Shown here: positions 5,923-8,578 of the stretch, piece by piece | Layout: each line of letters starts with the position of its first letter | Position numbering within the stretch: position 1 is the first letter of the stretch | Origin: Treponema sp. | Lineage (GTDB): Bacteria; Spirochaetota; Spirochaetia; Treponematales; Breznakiellaceae | Length of the DNA stretch: 8,578 nt | Assembly (NCBI GenBank): GCA_031275035.1 | Contig: JAISPH010000022.1 | Coordinates: 1 to 8,578, forward strand | Reading direction: 5' to 3' | Notes under the pieces: generated by a model | What the model saw: only the letters and a program-made list of their open reading frames with translations | What the model was told of the DNA's origin: nothing | The model's database searches: none | Translations under genes and position numbers: made by a program

Positions 5923-6372
5923 ATGCCAAACACATTTTTATGGACCGAAAGCTATTCGGTAGGCGTTAGTCTTCTTGACAGTCAGCACAAGACCCTCATG
6001 GAACTTGCCAATGCCTTTGTTTTGGACTGCGCTGAAGCGGAGCCGGATACTATCAAACCTTACTTCAAAAAGCAGATCGCCGCCATTCTGGATTATCTTA
6101 CCTTTCATTTCAAAATGGAAGACCAGTGTTTGAGCGTACTCAGGTTCCCCTGCGCCGCCACTCACAGAAGAGGACACGCCCGCTGTATGGGAGAAATCTA
6201 CTACTGGCTTAACGAGATCGATTCCTCAAAGTCCCAGGTGATGCGGAGCTTTACCCTGTACTTGAGGGAGCGGATCTTCGATCATGTTACCGGAGAAGAT
6301 CAGGGGTACGGTAAATATATTCTGTCCCTTAAACACCAGGGATCTCAAACACTCCATTCAAAATATGCTTAG
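5923..6372 (+). CDS. bacteriohemerythrin (O2-binding di-iron protein)
   Basis: A single-domain 149-residue soluble hemerythrin. The four-helix bundle should hold a non-haem di-iron centre that binds O2 reversibly, for storage, scavenging or sensing. The full ligand set is visible: H22 (DSQHKTL), H62 and E66 (HFKMED), H81 and H85 (HRRGH), H121 and D126 (HVTGED). No sensor, kinase or chemotaxis domain is attached. The start has a clear GAGGAG ribosome site and a TATAAT box upstream. Four extra cysteines (36, 69, 77 and 88) are unusual for such a small cytoplasmic protein, and the second hemerythrin has only one. The last 15 codons overlap the end of the convergent HAD gene, so the two 3' ends can form antisense pairs. 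Confidence 0.92.
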   Translation: MPNTFLWTESYSVGVSLLDSQHKTLMELANAFVLDCAEAEPDTIKPYFKKQIAAILDYLTFHFKMEDQCLSVLRFPCAATHRRGHARCMGEIYYWLNEIDSSKSQVMRSFTLYLRERIFDHVTGEDQGYGKYILSLKHQGSQTLHSKYA

Positions 6373-7117
6373 GCCGGTAGGGAAAACGGAGAATGTCGTT
6401 AAGCGTGGTAACCCCGGAGAGAACCAGGATGGTTTCGATATCCGCCTCGATTCCGGCGACGATATCCGTGTCCATCCGATCCCCGACGATGGCGGTTTCT
6501 TCCCGTTTTGACTTAAGCCGCCGGAGGCCGTGGCGCATCATCAGGGGATTGGGCTTGCCGACAAAATAGGCCTTGTTTCCCGTGGACAGTTCGATGGGGG
6601 CTACCAGTGAACCGCAGGCCGGAACAATGATCCCGCCGTCGGTGGGGCCGTTTAAGTCGGGATTGGTACCTACCAGCCGGGCGCCCCCCAAAACCAGCTT
6701 AACCGCCCGTTCCAGCGCCTCCAGGCTGTAGCCCCTCCCTTCGCCTACCACTACATAGTCGGGGTTTACATTGTTCATGGTGAACCCCGCATCGTAGAGG
6801 GCCTGAATCAGGCCCGGTTCGCCGATAACGTAAACGGAACCCCCCGGTTTCTGGGAGGCCAGGAATCCGGCGGTGGCCAGGGCGCTGGTGTAGAAATGCT
6901 CGGGGTCCACCATGACCCCCAGGCGGGACAGTTTTTGGGAAAGTTCCAGGGGGGAACGTTCACTGGAATTAGTTAAAAACAGAAAAGCCCTGTTGTTCTG
7001 GTTGAGCCAGTCTACGAATTCCAGGGCTCCCTTTAGAAGCTGGTTGCCGTGATAGATTACTCCGTCCATGTCGATAATGAAGGCCCGTTTTGACCGAATA
7101 TGATCCAAATCTTTCAT
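6329..7117 (-). CDS. HAD-IIA family hydrolase (NagD/AraL-like phosphatase)
   Basis: A 262-residue cytoplasmic phosphatase of the haloacid dehalogenase superfamily, subclass IIA, with a C2 cap. Motif I is D16-M-D18-G (IIDMDGVIYHG), motif II T49 (FLTNSS), motif III K188 (VGKPNP), and motif IV D213 with D218 (GDRMDTD). The cap lies between motifs II and III and includes TNPDLNGPTDGG. NagD and AraL relatives act on nucleotide or sugar phosphates; the substrate here is unknown. The ATG at 7117 was chosen because family homology begins there. The frame is open further upstream to 7357, but only as the shadow of the second hemerythrin. There is no Shine-Dalgarno, and TATACT sits 6 nt upstream. The 3' end overlaps the first hemerythrin by 44 nt, and its closing sequence SGVTTLND...PYRPKHIL looks like the normal family C-terminus. 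Confidence 0.92.
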   Translation of the reverse strand: MKDLDHIRSKRAFIIDMDGVIYHGNQLLKGALEFVDWLNQNNRAFLFLTNSSERSPLELSQKLSRLGVMVDPEHFYTSALATAGFLASQKPGGSVYVIGEPGLIQALYDAGFTMNNVNPDYVVVGEGRGYSLEALERAVKLVLGGARLVGTNPDLNGPTDGGIIVPACGSLVAPIELSTGNKAYFVGKPNPLMMRHGLRRLKSKREETAIVGDRMDTDIVAGIEADIETILVLSGVTTLNDILRFPYRPKHILNGVFEIPGV

Positions 7118-7123
7118 GATTTT

Positions 7124-7129
7124 AGTATA
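7124..7129 (-). promoter_or_regulatory. -10 box TATACT for the HAD gene, probably leaderless
   Basis: On the minus strand TTGTAG (7152-7147), a 17-bp spacer and TATACT (7129-7124) precede the ATG at 7117 by 6 nt. Transcription should therefore start at or next to the start codon. No ribosome site is present. Confidence 0.55.
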
Positions 7130-7201
7130 AACCCCGGCGGACAGTACTACAACCTTGCAGTCCGGGGGCCGTACAAAAAACAACGAAAAAACGGCGGGGT
7201 C

Positions 7202-7239
7202 TTGATTAACCGGATTGATTATAGCATAGTTTAGTAAAC
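7202..7239 (+). promoter_or_regulatory. possible promoter and operator of the second hemerythrin gene
   Basis: TTGATT (7202-7207) and CATAGT (7225-7230) have a 17-bp spacer. The odd palindrome GTTTAGTAAAC (7229-7239) overlaps the end of the -10 box and could be a repressor site. The 142-bp divergent gap between the HAD and hemerythrin starts must hold both promoters. This is a weak match overall. Confidence 0.3.
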
Positions 7240-7259
7240 CCTGTACAAACATAAGAATC

Positions 7260-7718
7260 ATGGGAAATAATGACATTGTTGAGTGGAATAACCGGTTTTT
7301 AATAGGTATTCCGCTCATCGACAAACAGCATAAAAACCTCGTAGACATGACTAACAAGCTCTATATGGGCTGTCTCAAGGGGAACGAGGAGGCGGGGTCT
7401 CATTTTTTGAGAGCTATCCATGAGGCGGTGGATTATACCAGGTATCATTTTTCGACAGAAGAACAGCTTATGCGCCGGATAGGTTACCCGGAGCTAGCGG
7501 CCCATAGAAGACAGCATGAAGACTTTATCAGAGAAATACTCCGGGAGGTTAATACCTTTAAGGACGGCAAAAAGTTTGTTCCCAACTTGTTTGTCCGGTA
7601 TCTCCGGGATTGGGTATTAACGCATATCGCCGTATCGGACAGGCGCTACGCCGCCTACATCCATGCGCTGAAAAAACAGGGCGCCCTCGGGTTCGTGGAA
7701 ACTGTCCGGCCCGGGTAA
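7260..7718 (+). CDS. bacteriohemerythrin, second copy
   Basis: A 152-residue single-domain hemerythrin with all seven iron ligands: H24 (DKQHKNL), H63 and E67 (HFSTEE), H82 and H86 (HRRQH), H122 and D127 (HIAVSD). It is closer to the family consensus than the upstream copy, having FSTEEQLM, a W before the fifth histidine and YAAYIHALKKQG. It should bind O2 at a di-iron site in the cytoplasm. It is divergent from the HAD gene and in the same orientation as the first hemerythrin, but the two copies differ widely, so duplication was not recent or each arrived separately. The ribosome site is weak (TAAGAA upstream of ATG). A 9-bp inverted repeat straddles the stop codon. Confidence 0.93.
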   Translation: MGNNDIVEWNNRFLIGIPLIDKQHKNLVDMTNKLYMGCLKGNEEAGSHFLRAIHEAVDYTRYHFSTEEQLMRRIGYPELAAHRRQHEDFIREILREVNTFKDGKKFVPNLFVRYLRDWVLTHIAVSDRRYAAYIHALKKQGALGFVETVRPG

Positions 7719-7745
7719 AAGCTCCGTAACAAGCCGGGCCGGTTT
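7706..7745 (+). terminator. possible terminator of the second hemerythrin gene
   Basis: CCGGCCCGG (7706-7714) and CCGGGCCGG (7734-7742) are a perfect 9-bp inverted repeat around a 19-nt loop that holds the stop codon, followed by TTT. The T-tract is short, so termination would be weak. The 12-mer AAGCCGGGCCGG of the right arm also occurs directly after the sua5 stop (5733-5744). Confidence 0.4.
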
Positions 7746-7929
7746 CCTGCCTCCGCCTTAACGTCCCATAATCCATGCCCCAAGCGGCTGGCGGAGAACC
7801 GTTGGTTCGGCGGAAACTGAAGTTTCCGAACAACTATACTTATAAAGCGGCCCGTTCCCTTGTTTTTTTTGTCTATTGCCGGTAACATACACCTTACCGT
7901 TTTATTCCGCTGTTCATCGAGGGTTCCCT
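7719..7929 (+). promoter_or_regulatory. aroF upstream region: promoter box, hairpins, Shine-Dalgarno
   Basis: TATACT at 7835-7840 is a candidate -10 box without a clear -35. Just before it, CGGAAAC/GTTTCCG with a TGAA loop (7811-7828) could be an operator or the end of upstream transcription. After it come a T8 run (7863-7870) and CGGTAA/TTACCG (7880-7899) followed by TTTT, which would be a weak terminator inside a leader of about 80 nt. The ribosome site GAGGG (7919-7923) is 6 nt before the ATG. I see no leader peptide. Confidence 0.35.
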
Positions 7930-8578
7930 ATGATTGTTGTATTATCCGAAAGCGCCTCCGCCCATGACAAGGACATGATCCGCATTTATCTTCGGGACCG
8001 GGGCTTTACCATCCGCGAACAGACCCTGGGGGAGGATGAGATTATCGGCGCCTCCGGCAAGGGGGCGGTGGATATCCGGGAGCTGGGCCTCCTGCCGGGG
8101 GTGATGCGGGTGGCGGCCACCTCCAAACCTTATGAGCTGGCCTCCCGGGAAACCAAGGGCGAAGATACCATCGTTACCGTAGGGAAAGAGGGCTTTGTTA
8201 AAATAGGCGGTTTCCGGATCACCATAATCGCCGGTCCCTGCGCGGTGGAAAGCCGGGAACAGATAATGGAAACCGCCGCCCAGGTCCGGGAATCCGGCGG
8301 GGTTATACTCCGGGGTGGGGCTTTTAAGCCCAGGACCAGTCCTTATGCTTTTCAGGGCCTGGGGATGCAGGGGCTGGAATACATGAAGGCCGCCGGAGAA
8401 GCCTACGGTCTCCCCATCGTTACCGAAGTGGTTTCCCCGGAACTGGCCCTCCAGATGAAGGATCTGACCGATATGTTTCAGATTGGCGCCAGGAACATGC
8501 AGAACTTCGAGCTCCTCAAAAAAGTGGGCTCCCTGGAAAAGCCGGTGCTCCTCAAACGGGGCCCTTCGGCCACCATAG
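7930..8578 (+). CDS. aroF: DAHP synthase, type I-beta with N-terminal regulatory domain (partial)
   Basis: 3-deoxy-D-arabino-heptulosonate 7-phosphate synthase condenses phosphoenolpyruvate with erythrose 4-phosphate, the entry step to aromatic amino acids. The frame runs off the window after 216 full codons. Residues 1-95 are a ferredoxin-like (ACT-type) domain as in the Thermotoga maritima enzyme, where it carries feedback inhibition. The barrel follows with IAGPCAVES (100-108, metal ligand C104), [17 protein letters not shown] (127-143), IVTEVVSP (163-170), [17 protein letters not shown] (184-200) and KPVLLKRG (204-211). The later metal ligands lie beyond the window. P212 in KRGPSAT is unusual, since a hydrophobic residue such as L or M is common there. 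The start has GAGGG at good spacing and is where the regulatory domain begins. Confidence 0.93.
   Translation, partial: MIVVLSESASAHDKDMIRIYLRDRGFTIREQTLGEDEIIGASGKGAVDIRELGLLPGVMRVAATSKPYELASRETKGEDTIVTVGKEGFVKIGGFRITIIAGPCAVESREQIMETAAQVRESGGVILRGGAFKPRTSPYAFQGLGMQGLEYMKAAGEAYGLPIVTEVVSPELALQMKDLTDMFQIGARNMQNFELLKKVGSLEKPVLLKRGPSATI

Noticed and set aside
7118..7357. 80-codon upstream extension of the HAD gene
   Set aside because: It lies opposite the second hemerythrin start and its promoter gap, and the family begins at MKDLDHIRSKRAFIIDMDG.

Overview
The window looks like a GC-rich spirochaete chromosome, most likely a treponeme of the termite-gut type. This is inferred from gene content, not from a phylogenetic marker. 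The clues are a CtBP-like D-2-hydroxyacid dehydrogenase, a Thermotoga-like CorA, a YgjV-type membrane protein, paired bacteriohemerythrins, and palindrome-rich intergenic DNA with GGCTTTAGCC-type hairpins.

Layout. Positions 1-110 hold three back-to-back short hairpins. Positions 134-625 are strikingly AT-rich and carry what looks like one small gene, truncated at its 5' end and split by an in-frame TAA. Positions 626-1841 (about 1.2 kb) hold no gene I can defend. They carry dense small hairpins, a 16-bp perfect hairpin, several copies of a palindromic repeat resembling the ends of IS200/IS605 elements, and a frameshifted scrap of a YWKNG-repeat protein. Positions 1842-3892 are a two-gene unit, a D-2-hydroxyacid dehydrogenase and CorA, whose stop and start codons overlap as TGATG. 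Positions 3900-3962 are three 21-bp tandem repeats. Positions 4040-5733 are a second two-gene unit: a YgjV-like membrane protein followed 2 nt later by the two-domain threonylcarbamoyl-AMP synthase Sua5. Another copy of the palindromic repeat follows at 5761-5826. Positions 5923-7718 hold a hemerythrin (+), a HAD-IIA phosphatase (-) and a second hemerythrin (+). The first two are convergent and overlap by 44 nt. From 7930 to the window edge is the 5' part of a type I-beta DAHP synthase (aroF).

How the genes relate. The known functions are largely housekeeping: tRNA t6A synthesis, Mg2+/Co2+ transport, the shikimate entry step and phosphatase activity. The two hemerythrins suggest O2 binding or sensing in an oxygen-sensitive cell. 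Two genes (ygjV-like and HAD-IIA) have a TATACT box exactly 6 nt before the ATG and no Shine-Dalgarno sequence, suggesting leaderless transcripts. I see no clear new multi-gene system. The best candidates for something undescribed are the palindromic repeat family and the non-coding tract at 626-1841.
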